DNA from: Tautonia rosea
GTDB taxonomy: Bacteria; Planctomycetota; Planctomycetia; Isosphaerales; Isosphaeraceae
Direction of reading: 5' to 3'
Assembly (NCBI RefSeq): GCF_012958305.1
Contig: NZ_JABBYO010000002.1
Location: 62,001 to 126,000 of the forward strand
Length of the DNA: 64,000 nucleotides
Positions 23,505 through 33,919 of this stretch are shown here, in pieces; within the stretch, counting starts at the first letter, position 1; each line of letters begins with the position of its first letter. A program made the position numbers and the translations under genes. The notes beneath the pieces are model-generated. The model saw only the letters and a list, made by a program, of their open reading frames with translations. It did not search any database and was not told where the DNA came from.

Positions 23505-26168
23505 TTAGCGAGGGGCGGCTCCCCCGGCTCGCCTCAGGGCGTCGTCACGCGATCGGAACGGAGCGGGAGCGAGAGGAGAACCCCCCACCACTCCTGCTTC
23601 GGAGACATAGAGCCGGAGGTATCGATAATAGACTTCCAGGGTCATCGCGGCGAGGGCGGTTGCGTAGACCCGGCCGCCGTGCGTTCCGTAGCGTGTCGGG
23701 TCGGGATCCCAGCTCCCGGCCTTGTGCCCCTCGCGATGCTGAAGGCTGACCAGGGTGTCCCGGACGAGCGGATTCCATCGATCCCAGGCAGGGCCACCGC
23801 TCTGATACATCGCCAGCGTCGCATAATACCAGTAGTAACTGTTGAACGAGTCTGCCGAAGGAGGATGTTGCAATAGGTACGCGGCCGCTTCGTTGCTGGC
23901 CGCTCCGGGGCCGCCGAAACCAAGAAACTGCCGACAGACCCAGGCTTCAGCCGACATGACCGGATCGGCTGGTCGGGACGGCTGATAGCGAGCCAACCCT
24001 TCCGCGTCGCCGTCCGCAACCCGCTGAAGCCAGTTCCGGGCTGATTGTACCGCATTCGAAGGCACCTCGATGCCGACTTCCGACGCCGACTTGAGCACCA
24101 TCACCACCCAGCCGAGTACGCTCGTGTCGCCAACCGGAGGATGCGGCTCGTAATCCCAGCCTCGACCTCCCTCGGCGGGTGTCCGACGAATCTCGCTCCG
24201 GGGCAGATAACGCCAGCCCATCAACCCCGGGTACTGGCCCTCGACCAGGAAGGAGACGGCACGCTCGACCGGCCCTTTGAGTTTCGGGTCGCCGCTCAGG
24301 GCGTAGGCTTCCGAGAGGGCCAGGCTCGCCATCGTGTGACAGTACATCCCCACGGCCCGACTCGGGCCTCTCAGGTCTCCATCGCCCTTCTGGATGGTCA
24401 GCAAGTAGTCGATTCCCCGGCCGACAACCGGGGCGTACTTGCCGTCGAGATGCGTGTAGCCGGATCCAAGGAATGCCAGCAGGGCCAGCCCGGTGACCGC
24501 CGTATCCGCCTCCCAGTAAAAGCACTCGCCGTGGCAGATGTCTCCCGGTGGACAATGGCTCGTGAAATTGGTGTCTCCGGGGGCCGGAGAGCCGTCGCGA
24601 TATCGGGCCGTCCCCGCGTTCCAGCGGCCGTCCGCATCCTGGTGCCGGGCGAGCCAGTCGAGGGCCAGTTCGACCGCTTCTTCGCTGGCAGCGCTGGCCC
24701 CAGCTCGCCGAGCAAGTGCGGGGCGATTTGGATCGAGCCGGGGTCGATAAACTTCGGGAACATCCTCCAGCGTCCGCCCTTCGATTGCACCTCGGACGAT
24801 GGGCAGATCAGGCAGCGCTCTGGGGTTGAGACGATCAAGGTCCACGGCCGCTACTGGTGCCGATCGCTCAACAATCCGAGGCGCAGCGCGTTCGGGAGTG
24901 GGACGGGCCGCAACCCGAAGATCCGCCTCAGGCAATTCGAGCGGTGCTTCTTCAGCACGGCGGGCTACCGGACGCCGATCTGGTCTCGCCACCGCCTCCG
25001 GGTCAGCTTCCGAGGGAGACTCGAACTCGGGCACGATCCCGTCGACGTTGCCGGGCCTTGACTCGGCGACTGGCAGCGGAAACGGCGCCGTCTCCGAACG
25101 ATTCAGATCGGGAAGCGGAACTGGCTCTGCCGTGGTACTCGGTCCTCGATCAGCAAGATCGGTCTCGACTCGCGGCTCCGGAGCAGGGCGGAATCCCCCT
25201 CGATCGGGATCGAGGGGGAGCGAGGGACTCGGGAGCGACGTTCGCGCATCCGGTCGTGCTCGTGGTCGAGCCTCGGCAACCTCCGACGCTTCGGGAGCCG
25301 TTTCGCCGGCCGGTCGTGGGACCATCGGAGCCGTTTCGCTCGGGTCGTCGAAGCGATCACCGGCCAGGCCGAGGATCGGATCGGGCAGATCGAGGTCGGG
25401 CAGGGGGGGGGCAATGTCCGATCGAGGCGAAGGGCGAAGCTCGATTCGCTCGTCGCGAAATCCTGGCCGGGTCGCCAGACGATCCGGATCAGGCAGAGGA
25501 ACGTCGACGGGGCGATTTGCAGGACGATCGCTGCGGATGACAGCAGCCACGTCGGCCGGGTCGATGGTCGATGGTTCGACGATCGGCTTCGAATCCGAGA
25601 CCGGTTCGAAGTCTCGATCACGTTCGACAAGATTGCTGGGCAGGCTCGGCTCGGGAGCAAGGTCGAGGTCGGAAAGCTCCGGGCCTTCGATGCGATCGAG
25701 CGCCAGAGGCTGAGGCAATTCGTCTCGGATCACATTTGGGCGAGCGGCCCCTCGTCCTTCCGGTTCGATCGTGTCGAGCAAGGCAAGCGATGCCAAATCC
25801 TGGTCGGCCGCAAGACCTCCTCCCCGTCCGTTCGGTCCGGTTCCTGAGGCGTCGAACGCATTGGCCCCCTCCGCAATCGAAAGGGGGGGGATGGTGACCC
25901 GGATTGCTCGAATTCCCGGCTCGTCGATCACCTGACCATCGGGCATTCCGGGCGTGATGAGCTTCGAGAGTTCCTCGCCACTGGAAAACACCAGGCCCAC
26001 ATGGGCCAGGACCGAGAGTACGAGACACTTCCTCAGGACCCGACGCGAGCCCCAACCGGTCCAGACAATCAGGACCAAGAGCAGGGCGATCACGCCCAGA
26101 GTCATCCAGGCGCCGATGTCGGCCTGAAGCAATCGGAGGAACGGTTCCAGATTCAGGCCGGTCATCAC
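23505..26168 (-). CDS. membrane protein with terpene-cyclase/prenyltransferase-like alpha-toroid domain
   Basis: An 887-residue protein in three parts. Residues 1-65 hold two hydrophobic segments (MTLGVIALLLVLIVWTGWG and KCLVLSVLAHVGLVF). Residues about 70-490 are a low-complexity Pro/Asp/Arg/Ala-rich region, probably disordered and periplasmic. The C-terminal 380 residues form an alpha-toroid like squalene cyclases: LALDWLARHQDADGRWN, TGLALLAFLGSGYTH, SLALSEAYALSGD and ATALAAMTLEVYYRYL. No catalytic DxDD motif of squalene-hopene cyclase is visible, so a binding or structural role is more likely than cyclisation. It sits between a TolQ/ExbB-like gene and a multipass membrane protein gene on the same strand, typical of planctomycete envelope clusters. 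Confidence 0.82.
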   Translation of the reverse strand: MMTGLNLEPFLRLLQADIGAWMTLGVIALLLVLIVWTGWGSRRVLRKCLVLSVLAHVGLVFSSGEELSKLITPGMPDGQVIDEPGIRAIRVTIPPLSIAEGANAFDASGTGPNGRGGGLAADQDLASLALLDTIEPEGRGAARPNVIRDELPQPLALDRIEGPELSDLDLAPEPSLPSNLVERDRDFEPVSDSKPIVEPSTIDPADVAAVIRSDRPANRPVDVPLPDPDRLATRPGFRDERIELRPSPRSDIAPPLPDLDLPDPILGLAGDRFDDPSETAPMVPRPAGETAPEASEVAEARPRARPDARTSLPSPSLPLDPDRGGFRPAPEPRVETDLADRGPSTTAEPVPLPDLNRSETAPFPLPVAESRPGNVDGIVPEFESPSEADPEAVARPDRRPVARRAEEAPLELPEADLRVAARPTPERAAPRIVERSAPVAAVDLDRLNPRALPDLPIVRGAIEGRTLEDVPEVYRPRLDPNRPALARRAGASAASEEAVELALDWLARHQDADGRWNAGTARYRDGSPAPGDTNFTSHCPPGDICHGECFYWEADTAVTGLALLAFLGSGYTHLDGKYAPVVGRGIDYLLTIQKGDGDLRGPSRAVGMYCHTMASLALSEAYALSGDPKLKGPVERAVSFLVEGQYPGLMGWRYLPRSEIRRTPAEGGRGWDYEPHPPVGDTSVLGWVVMVLKSASEVGIEVPSNAVQSARNWLQRVADGDAEGLARYQPSRPADPVMSAEAWVCRQFLGFGGPGAASNEAAAYLLQHPPSADSFNSYYWYYATLAMYQSGGPAWDRWNPLVRDTLVSLQHREGHKAGSWDPDPTRYGTHGGRVYATALAAMTLEVYYRYLRLYVSEAGVVGGSPLAPAPFRSRDDALRRAGGAAPR

Positions 26169-26265
26169 TCCTCCGGTCGTCGACTCAAGAGTCCTCGACC
26201 CTCCGGGTCAAGGGGCGTTGGCGGGAAGGGAGCCAGGCAGCATCCACTGCCCGCCGAGGCAAACG

Positions 26266-27201
26266 TCAGAAGTTTCGCAAGGAGTCAGGGATCTCGACCC
26301 GGATTGGCTGAGAGCCCCGGGACTGGCCCCCGATCCCGAAGTGGGGGCCGGCCGACGCATTGCGATGGGGATTTGCCGCCGCGGCGGACGTACTCTTCTC
26401 TGCCCGGCTCGCCTGAGTGGCCGCCAGCACGGAGATGGCGTCCACCGTCTCGGCTCCGAGGCGATCGAGTGCGTTTTCGAGCGTTTCGACCCGGCCCATC
26501 AGGCCGTCGTAGGCCACCAATGCCAGGATGGCCACTGCGACGCCCGCCGTCAACGGGGCCAGAGCTCCTCCCAGCGCCGGACCCCATGCTGCAGAGGCTT
26601 CCGCCCCTTCCAGGCCCGACAAGGCTCGGCCCGCGGCCATGAGTGTCCCCAGCAATCCCACCAGCGGAGCTAGCGCCGCGATCCGACGCAAGGTCCCGAC
26701 GTTCCGGCGAAGCCGATCGGCCTCCACCTGCCGGGCCAGGCTCACCGCGCGTTCGAGATCCGGAGAGGGCCGTCCCCAACGCCGAATGGCGGCAAGGGCG
26801 ATCCGCGACGCCGGGCTCGGGTTCATTTCGCAGAGATCCGTCCCTTTGCCCTTGTCGAGCTGGCCGTCTTGCAAGCGGTCGCGGAACCGATCGACAAAGC
26901 GAGTCGGCAGCACCCGACCTTTTCGTAATCGGAGCGATCGTTCACCGAGGACGCTGAGTCCGAGTAATCCGCAGGCGGCCAGCCCTCCCCAGGTCATCCG
27001 GTCGGCGGGCGGTGTGCTGCGATACCAGGAGCGTGCCTGCCGGGCGAACCACTGGAGTTGCTCAGACGCAACGGTCGAGGCTCGTTCCAGGTTCGACGGA
27101 CGGTCAGCCCCGCCAAGCAGCACCACCAGACCCATTGCCAGGGCCGGGCCGATGAGCCTCCGACGCGACACCAGGCGGCTTTCGAACGCATTCCGACGCA
27201 T
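26266..27201 (-). CDS. MotA/TolQ/ExbB proton-channel family protein
   Basis: A 311-residue protein with an N-terminal signal-like segment (LIGPALAMGLVVLLGG), another hydrophobic helix near 92 (GGLAACGLLGLSVLG) and two C-terminal helices, LAPLVGLLGTLMAAGRALSG and GGALAPLTAGVAVAILALVAY. The last pair, with LVGLLGT and the APLTAGVAVAI block, is the ExbB/TolQ signature. Such proteins form the pentameric stator that uses proton flow to energise ExbD/TolR and envelope processes. No ExbD/TolR-like gene is adjacent, which is unusual. A good AAGGA ribosome-binding site precedes the ATG. The tail of about 50 residues is Ser/Ala-rich. Confidence 0.87.
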   Translation of the reverse strand: MRRNAFESRLVSRRRLIGPALAMGLVVLLGGADRPSNLERASTVASEQLQWFARQARSWYRSTPPADRMTWGGLAACGLLGLSVLGERSLRLRKGRVLPTRFVDRFRDRLQDGQLDKGKGTDLCEMNPSPASRIALAAIRRWGRPSPDLERAVSLARQVEADRLRRNVGTLRRIAALAPLVGLLGTLMAAGRALSGLEGAEASAAWGPALGGALAPLTAGVAVAILALVAYDGLMGRVETLENALDRLGAETVDAISVLAATQASRAEKSTSAAAANPHRNASAGPHFGIGGQSRGSQPIRVEIPDSLRNF

Positions 27202-27248
27202 GGCGAACGTCCTTATTCCTGTGCGCGGGGCGTTGCGAGTGACAGCGA

Positions 27249-30200
27249 TTAGCCTCGCCGCCCCGACCCCTCGCCGACCGCCTCTCCCGAGACTCGTCCC
27301 CTCGCGATCACAAGACGGCGATTGGCCTCGGCCGAGGCCGGTTCGTCCGGGAATCGCAAGCGGAGCCTCTCATAAATGTCGGCGGCGTCGGCCCAGCGGT
27401 CGAGTTGTTCGTAAACTTTCCCTGCTTCCAGCAGAGACAGCGCCTGCCATTTCGGCGCGTCGTCGTACGAGGGCAGAATATCGACCTTGAGGAATTCGCG
27501 GAGTGCCTCGTCGTAACGCTTTTGATGGAAGAAGGTTTCTCCCCTCATGAACTGGGCCATTGCCGCCAGCTCTCCTCCTTTGCGAGCGTCGATCACCGCC
27601 TGGTAGGCTTCTCGGGCCTCTTCGAACTGAGGAGGGGCCTGACTTTGCAAGGCTCGGCCCCTCGCATAGTCGAGGTCAGCCATCTGCGGCAGGTCGGGAA
27701 CCTCGGCCTTGAGCGAATCGGCCAGCGTCAACACATCCGACCAGCGCTCTTGCTGCACTAGAGCCTGAATGAGTCGCAACCGGGCGGTTGGCAGCCACGA
27801 TTCCGACTCCCGATCCTCTGGGGTCGCCTCGATTAACGTTCGGAATCCGGCCTCGGCCGCCTCGGGATCACCTCGTCGGAACGCCACCTCGGCCGACCAG
27901 AACCCGGCCTCCCGCACGTACGTTCCGTCTGGGAAACCGCTCACTAGCCGATCGAAGGCTTGGCTTGCTTCGTCCCACTCCTGCCGCTCGACCCGAGTCC
28001 GCCCTGCCCGGTACAGCGCGGCCTGACGAATCCGAGGCTCCGTCTCTTCGGTCTCATCCGTCAGGGGTTCGAGCCAGCTGAGAACCTCCTCGAACTGTCC
28101 TGCTTGAAAGGCCGATTCTGCCAGGTTCAACCTGGCGTCCTCCGCCTGGGAAGACTCCGGATACTCCCTGAGCAGACGCTCAAACACCTGATCGGCTTCT
28201 TCAACCCGATCTCCATCGAGCAAGGCCCAGGCCAACTCTGCGAGCAAGAGATCGGTCGCCTCGACTGGTTCGGGATGCTCCGAATCAAGCAGCGTTTCAA
28301 AGAGTGAGATTGCCTGATCCGGCTGGCCCGTCTCGACCAGCAATCGGGCACGGGCAAGGTCGGCCTTGGGAGCATCGATCGAACCGGGATGGTGCGAGAC
28401 CACCCAGGCGAATGCCTCGATCGCCTCGTTGGGCCGATTGAGATCACGTAGCGCTCGCCCTCGGACATAGGACGCCTCGGCTGCGAGAGGGTCTTCCGGA
28501 GCTCTCTTGAGAACCTCGTCAAACGCCTTGATGGCCTGTTCCAGCTTGCCCGAACCCATCAAGGCCCATCCGAGGCCCGACCAGGCTCGTGTCTGCTGAT
28601 TCGGATCGGCGTGCTCTGTTTCGGCCAGGGCGCGAAAGTGCTGCTCGGCCCGGTCCCACTGCTCGGCTGCCAGGGCTGTCTCCGCCACACGGAGACGGGT
28701 TGGTCCCACGACCGGACTGTCGGGAAAGCGTTCAGAGAGCTGGGCGATCGTCTCGTTTGCCCGATCCTCCTGGCCGGTTTCTGACAGTCCGAGGGCGATC
28801 CGAGCCATCGCGTGGTCGGCCGCTTCACCATCGGGGCGAGCTTCGACAAATCGGCTCAGGGCCGCGATAGCTTCCTCGTACCGACCGGCATCGAAGTGCC
28901 CTTGACCGACCAGGTAGAGCGCATCGACCGCATAGGGGGTGTCGGGTGCTTTCGCTAGTTCGTCGAGGTGTCGGATCGCCTCCTCCTCCCGTCCGGCTGC
29001 TTTGTAGGCGAGCCCAAGATAATAACGGGCGGCCTGCGCCGTCTCCGGAGCGGCATCCTCACGGTCCAGTAAAAGGTCGAGTAAGGGAATAGCTTTTTCG
29101 GCGTGCTGGGCATCGAGGGTTGCTCGGGCTTCAATCAAAAGCGCAGGGGAGCTGAGTGGGCCGTCGTTCGACTCCTGCCGAACCCGTCGGGCCAGTTCGA
29201 TTGCCTGTTCGTTCTTGCCGAGCTTCAGAGCCAGTGAAGCGGCCTGAAGCAGCGCGTCATCGACCCATCGATCTTCAGGGTAGGTCGCCACTAACCGCTC
29301 GAATCGGGTGAGAGCGTCGGCAAGATCACCGGATCGTTCCGCCGCCTCGGCCGATCGAAAGAGCAGCGCCGGGGCGGTCGAGGTTTCCGGGAAGCGTTGC
29401 AGGGCCTCGTCGAGAACGGTCATCGCCTCATCCAGCCGACGTTGCTTCAACGCTCCGAGGCCGACCGTGTACGAGGCCCTCGCAGCCAGTTCGGGAGACG
29501 GGTCGTTCCGGAGCGGTTCGAGCACCTCGATCATCTCGTCAAACCGATCGAGCGCCAGCAAGGCCTCGGCCTTACCCAGGCGGCTCCGAGCGACATACGC
29601 GCTTTGAGGAATCGCCTTCTCCAGCGCCGAAAAGGCGGTAATGGCCTCTTCAAAGGCCCCAGCCTCCAACTGGAGGCGACCAACCTGATAAAAGGCCTCG
29701 TCGCGCTGGGGGGCCTCGGGGCGGTCGAGCAGCTCCCGAAACCGAGTGAGAGCAAGCTTCGACTCTCCCTGGCGAACCAGCACACGCCCCAGAGACAGCC
29801 GGGCTCGGTCTGAGAGCCGACCGTCCGGGAAGGTGCTCAATGCGTGTTCGTAAGCCGCCCGAGCCCCTTGAAGATCACCTCGCTGAAACCGGACATCGCC
29901 GAGGTAGGGCCAGGCAAGCTCCTGATACCGATGGTTCTGCGAACCCTTCGTGTACGATTCCAACGCCTTGAGCGCGACGGGCAGATCACCGAGGACGTAA
30001 GCCAGTTCTCCGACCCGGAACAGGGCCGTTGGCACGCTCGGGTGGTCCTTCGGCGCGACCTCCAGAAACTGCTCGAAGGTGGCGCGGGCCTCTGCATATT
30101 CTTGAAGAAAGTGATGCGCGTTCGCCAGGCCGTAAAGGGCCTCAGCCCGAAAGGAAGCGGACGGATTGGTGGCGAGAAACGCCTGATATTCCTGGACCGC

Positions 30201-30482
30201 CAGATCGAATCGACGGGCTCGGAAGAGTCCGTTGGCGAAGTTGAGTGCCTCGGGCACCGCCTCGGCCTCGGTCCGAGCAGGCGAGACCGGACCTTGGGCC
30301 TCGACCGCCGGTCCCATCACGGCCGATCCGGCTAGCAATACGACCACGAAGATCGCTCCCGCCACCGACGGTCGCTGCCAGTCGGAGGATCGGAGTTCAA
30401 CGCGCACCAGATCACCTCCCTGATCGTCGACGGTGAAGACGAAATCGGAACCGCCTGGCCGATCCGTCCCTTTCCCCGTCAT
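27249..30482 (-). CDS. giant TPR-repeat envelope protein
   Basis: A 1077-residue protein. After about 35 charged residues comes one hydrophobic segment (SVAGAIFVVVLLAGSAVMG) ending at an AxA-type site, so the rest is probably periplasmic. Almost the whole remainder is tandem TPR helix pairs, for example ALNFANGLFRARRFDLAVQE, ALYGLANAHHFLQEYAEARA and DALYLVGQGHFDAGRYEEAI. TPR arrays mediate protein assembly; similar YbgF/BamD-like repeats accompany TolQ systems. It is the first gene of the cluster, 47 bases before the TolQ/ExbB-like gene, and probably works with it. No catalytic domain is visible. Confidence 0.88.
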   Translation of the reverse strand: MTGKGTDRPGGSDFVFTVDDQGGDLVRVELRSSDWQRPSVAGAIFVVVLLAGSAVMGPAVEAQGPVSPARTEAEAVPEALNFANGLFRARRFDLAVQEYQAFLATNPSASFRAEALYGLANAHHFLQEYAEARATFEQFLEVAPKDHPSVPTALFRVGELAYVLGDLPVALKALESYTKGSQNHRYQELAWPYLGDVRFQRGDLQGARAAYEHALSTFPDGRLSDRARLSLGRVLVRQGESKLALTRFRELLDRPEAPQRDEAFYQVGRLQLEAGAFEEAITAFSALEKAIPQSAYVARSRLGKAEALLALDRFDEMIEVLEPLRNDPSPELAARASYTVGLGALKQRRLDEAMTVLDEALQRFPETSTAPALLFRSAEAAERSGDLADALTRFERLVATYPEDRWVDDALLQAASLALKLGKNEQAIELARRVRQESNDGPLSSPALLIEARATLDAQHAEKAIPLLDLLLDREDAAPETAQAARYYLGLAYKAAGREEEAIRHLDELAKAPDTPYAVDALYLVGQGHFDAGRYEEAIAALSRFVEARPDGEAADHAMARIALGLSETGQEDRANETIAQLSERFPDSPVVGPTRLRVAETALAAEQWDRAEQHFRALAETEHADPNQQTRAWSGLGWALMGSGKLEQAIKAFDEVLKRAPEDPLAAEASYVRGRALRDLNRPNEAIEAFAWVVSHHPGSIDAPKADLARARLLVETGQPDQAISLFETLLDSEHPEPVEATDLLLAELAWALLDGDRVEEADQVFERLLREYPESSQAEDARLNLAESAFQAGQFEEVLSWLEPLTDETEETEPRIRQAALYRAGRTRVERQEWDEASQAFDRLVSGFPDGTYVREAGFWSAEVAFRRGDPEAAEAGFRTLIEATPEDRESESWLPTARLRLIQALVQQERWSDVLTLADSLKAEVPDLPQMADLDYARGRALQSQAPPQFEEAREAYQAVIDARKGGELAAMAQFMRGETFFHQKRYDEALREFLKVDILPSYDDAPKWQALSLLEAGKVYEQLDRWADAADIYERLRLRFPDEPASAEANRRLVIARGRVSGEAVGEGSGRRG

Positions 30483-30767
30483 CCTGGCGAGACCAAGTCT
30501 CTCATCTCGGAACCCCCGTTGGCTTTCGACCGATTATCGCGACCCGTTGCCGCTTGGCAAGCCGAGCCGCAGCCGGATTGACGGGATTGCACGGTCGAAG
30601 TTCGCCCCGGTTTTCCGATCGGCCTGGTTCTTCATAAGATATTCACCGTCTTTCGTTAAGCTCTTCTGGTAGCCTGATTCCATCGGCTCGGGTTTCCAGG
30701 GCGTTCCGATCCCAGGTCCGTGGTTGTTGGGCGGTCGAGATCGCTGTCCTATCTTTGCGAGTCCTTC

Positions 30768-31793
30768 ATGGCGACGATCGCCTCTCATTCCATGCAAGAG
30801 TTGGCCATCTTCAATCGTCGTGGTGCTTGCCTTCGTCGGAGGTTCGGCGTGCGCTCGACCCTCGTCGTGATGACCTTGTCTCTGGGGGTCGTGTCCGGAT
30901 GCGGAGGAGAACTCCCGGTCGTTGTGGATGGGTCGAGCACGGTCTTTCCGATTAGCGTTGCCGCTCAGGTCGCGTATACAAGGGCCGTCGAGGGTGTGCC
31001 GAAGATCACGGTCGATTACCATGGAACCGGGGGCGGCTTCGGACGCTACATCGAGGGTGAGGTCGATATTGTCAACGCCTCTCGGCCCGCCAAGGCCATC
31101 GAGCAAGAAAAGGCCTGGGCCAGAGGATTCCTCTGGACTCGTTACCTGGTCGGTCACGACGGAATCACCGTCGCGGTCAACCCGGCAAACACCTTCGTCG
31201 ACGCCCTGTCCATCGCTCAGCTTCAAGCCCTGTTTGAGCGAGGCAGCACCATCACAACCTGGCGAGACCTGAACCCCGAGTGGCCCGATCAGCCGATCTC
31301 CTTCTACACCCCCGATCCCGATTCGGGCACCTACGACACGTTCGTGCACGAAGCCCTCGACCTCTCCGAGCAACGTGAAGACATCCAGCCGAGCGCCGAC
31401 GATAATGTGCTCGTCAACGGGATCGCCGGTGATGTGAACTCGCTCGGTTACTTCGGGTTCGCGTACTACATGGCCAATCAGGACCGCCTCCGGGCTGTCC
31501 CGATTCGAAAGTCCGACGACGCGGAGCCGATCGCCCCCTTGATCGAGACCATTTACGACGGCTCGTACGTCCCCCTTTCCCGCCCTCTGTTTATCTATGT
31601 CAAGGACGAGGCGATGAAACGCCCCGTCACCGCCGAGTTCGTCACCTTTTACCTCGATCATGTTGCGAAACTTGCCGAACAAGCTGGCTATGTCCCACCG
31701 AACTCGCAGGAACGATCCGAGAATCTGGCCACCCTCAGTCAGGTGAAGGCCTCGATCTCGATGGCCGAGACGACCTCCACCCCAGTCGACTGA
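30768..31793 (+). CDS. pstS: phosphate ABC transporter substrate-binding lipoprotein PstS
   Basis: About 341 residues, the periplasmic phosphate receptor. A signal sequence leads to a lipobox SLGVVSGC, so the mature protein is a lipoprotein. The phosphate-binding blocks are VDGSSTVFPIS, HGTGGGFGRYIEGEVDIVNAS and PDPDSGTYDTF, and the late GYFGFAYYM is family-typical. The ATG at 30768 is one of several possible starts; another is MQELAIFNRR about seven codons on. First gene of pstSCAB; pstC follows after 54 bases. Expression would be expected under phosphate starvation; no Pho box was identified by eye. Confidence 0.94.
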   Translation: MATIASHSMQELAIFNRRGACLRRRFGVRSTLVVMTLSLGVVSGCGGELPVVVDGSSTVFPISVAAQVAYTRAVEGVPKITVDYHGTGGGFGRYIEGEVDIVNASRPAKAIEQEKAWARGFLWTRYLVGHDGITVAVNPANTFVDALSIAQLQALFERGSTITTWRDLNPEWPDQPISFYTPDPDSGTYDTFVHEALDLSEQREDIQPSADDNVLVNGIAGDVNSLGYFGFAYYMANQDRLRAVPIRKSDDAEPIAPLIETIYDGSYVPLSRPLFIYVKDEAMKRPVTAEFVTFYLDHVAKLAEQAGYVPPNSQERSENLATLSQVKASISMAETTSTPVD

Positions 31794-31847
31794 CCCGATT
31801 CCCTCCCTCCTCGTGCTTGAGGCCACTTTTTCCCCTGTAGGCCGGCC

Positions 31848-32816
31848 GTGACCCAACTGCCTCAGACCACTCCGGGATCTCCCAGCCTGCCCCCCAGACG
31901 CTTCTGGATGGGGCAGTCCTGGTTCCAGAAGGGCCAGGAATTCATCATCCCCCCGTTGATCTTTCTCTGTGCCCTCGTCACGGTGCTGACGACCATCGGG
32001 ATCGTCGCGGTACTCGGCGTTGAGTCGATCCGGTTCTTTCAGATGTCCGGCGTGGGCGTTCTCGAATTCCTGACCGGGACGACCCTCAATCCCAAGGCCG
32101 ACCCGCCGAAGTTCGGCATCCTCCCGTTGATCTGGGGAACGTTCGTCATCGCCCTCGGCTCCTCGGTGGTGGCCTTGCCGATTGGCCTGCTCAGCGCGAT
32201 CTATCTCAGCGAGTACGCTCCCGCTCGGCTCCGGGCGGTGCTGAAACCGACCCTGGAGCTTCTGGCCGGGGTGCCGTCGATCGTCTATGGCTACCTCGCC
32301 TTGCTGCTGGTGACTCCCGTGCTCAAGGCGGTGCTGGAGCCGATGGTCCGGGTCGAATTCTACAACGCCCTGAGCGCGAGCATCGTCGTGGGGGTCATGA
32401 TCATTCCGATGGTCTCGTCCCTCTCCGAAGACGTCCTGTCGGCCGTCCCTCGGGGGCTGCGCGAGGCGGCCTATGGTCTCGGGGCCACCAAATTCGAGGT
32501 CTCGACGCGGGTGGTCTTGCCGGCCGGGCTTTCGGGGGTCCTCGCCTCGTTCATCCTGGCGATCAGCCGAGCCGTTGGCGAGACGATGGCCGTCTTACTG
32601 GCCGCGGGAGTGAAACCTCAGATCGTGCTCAACCCCCTGCGATCGGTCGAGACAATGACCGCCTACATCGTCAACACGATGAAGGGTGAAGCCGCGGTCG
32701 GAACCCCCGAGCATCTTTCACTTTATGCCGTGGGATTGGCGCTGTTCGTGGTCACGCTGGTGATGAATATCATCTCGGGGATCATCCTGCGGCACTTCCG
32801 GGAGGAGTACCAGTGA
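31848..32816 (+). CDS. pstC: phosphate ABC transporter permease PstC
   Basis: A 322-residue inner-membrane permease starting with GTG. Six hydrophobic segments are visible, including FIIPPLIFLCALVTVLTTIG and LPLIWGTFVIALGSSVVALP. The ABC EAA-type coupling loop reads [37 protein letters not shown] is a PstC/PstA hallmark. It forms the channel with PstA. Its stop overlaps the pstA start by four bases (GTGA), implying coupled translation. Confidence 0.95.
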   Translation: MTQLPQTTPGSPSLPPRRFWMGQSWFQKGQEFIIPPLIFLCALVTVLTTIGIVAVLGVESIRFFQMSGVGVLEFLTGTTLNPKADPPKFGILPLIWGTFVIALGSSVVALPIGLLSAIYLSEYAPARLRAVLKPTLELLAGVPSIVYGYLALLLVTPVLKAVLEPMVRVEFYNALSASIVVGVMIIPMVSSLSEDVLSAVPRGLREAAYGLGATKFEVSTRVVLPAGLSGVLASFILAISRAVGETMAVLLAAGVKPQIVLNPLRSVETMTAYIVNTMKGEAAVGTPEHLSLYAVGLALFVVTLVMNIISGIILRHFREEYQ

Positions 32817-33919
32817 GCCGGCCGAGCGATCGGATGTACCGGCCCCGCCAGGTCCGCCGCCGCCTCTTTGGCGTGCTGTTCGCCGGGCTTTGCCTGGTGG
32901 CCACACTCAGCGGGGTGGTCATCCTGGCTGTCTTGCTCGGTTCGGTGCTGGCCAAGGCGCTGTCTCATCCGCCGAACCCTCCCTGGTACGAGTTGGGGCA
33001 CCACGTCACTGAGTTCTGGCGCTTCATGACCCGGATCGCGACCTCGACGAACTCTCCCGAGCCCAGCGAGGCTGGGTTCAAGGCCGGGATCGTCGGCAGT
33101 CTCTGGCTCCTCGTCCTGGTGACCCTGATCGCCATTCCAACCGGGGTCGGTGCCGGGCTTTATTTGGAGGAATATGCCCCTCCTGGCCGAATCCGGCGGA
33201 TCATCCAGACGAACATTGCCAACCTGGCCGGCGTGCCGTCAATTGTCTACGGCATTCTTGGCCTGGTCGTTTTCAGCCGGGCGTTCGGGTTCGACCCCCT
33301 CGCCCTGGGCAAGATGCTCTGGGCCGGAGCCCTGACGCTCAGCCTGCTTGTCCTGCCGATCGTGGTCATCGCCACTCAGGAATCGCTCCGTGCCGTGCCG
33401 TCGTCACTTCGTCAGGCCGCCCTGGCGCTCGGGGCGACCCGCTGGCAGGTGATCCGCGATCACGTCCTGCCCTCGGCCTTACCAGGCATTCTCACCGGAA
33501 CGATTCTGTCCGTCTCCCGAGCCATTGGGGAGACGGCCCCGCTCTTGATGGTCGGAGCCGCAAATTCGATCCTCTACACCCCGTCGAGTCCGTCGGACTA
33601 CTACACGGCCTTACCGGTCGAGATCTACAATTTCGCCACGCTCCCCCGAGAGGAGTTCCGGACCGTTGCCGCTGGTGGCATTCTGATTTTGCTCGCCTTG
33701 TTGCTTTCCATGAACGCCGTGGCCATCTTCCTGAGAACCCCGACCGGTCGTCGGCTCGCGGGACGGGGGATCACTCAAATCAGCCGGATGGGCTGGGCCG
33801 TGAGCCAGAGCTTGCACCCCTCGCAGCGAACCTTTGCAAACGGTGACTCCGAGCTTGGCGTCCCCGGACCTCCTTCGAATCCCTCGATCACCAACCCTGG
33901 GGATCCGCATTCGAAATGA
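32813..33919 (+). CDS. pstA: phosphate ABC transporter permease PstA
   Basis: A 368-residue inner-membrane permease with a GTG start overlapping pstC. Features are [39 protein letters not shown] and the EAA-type loop [20 protein letters not shown]. The C-terminal tail of about 60 residues after the last helix (hydrophilic, with an NPSITNPGD stretch) is longer than in Escherichia coli PstA. It pairs with PstC. Its TGA overlaps the pstB ATG by four bases. Confidence 0.95.
   Translation: MSRPSDRMYRPRQVRRRLFGVLFAGLCLVATLSGVVILAVLLGSVLAKALSHPPNPPWYELGHHVTEFWRFMTRIATSTNSPEPSEAGFKAGIVGSLWLLVLVTLIAIPTGVGAGLYLEEYAPPGRIRRIIQTNIANLAGVPSIVYGILGLVVFSRAFGFDPLALGKMLWAGALTLSLLVLPIVVIATQESLRAVPSSLRQAALALGATRWQVIRDHVLPSALPGILTGTILSVSRAIGETAPLLMVGAANSILYTPSSPSDYYTALPVEIYNFATLPREEFRTVAAGGILILLALLLSMNAVAIFLRTPTGRRLAGRGITQISRMGWAVSQSLHPSQRTFANGDSELGVPGPPSNPSITNPGDPHSK

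Noticed and set aside
24799-25713. Ser/Gly/Arg-repeat frame on the plus strand
   Set aside because: Shadow of the low-complexity Pro/Asp-rich part of the 887-residue protein.
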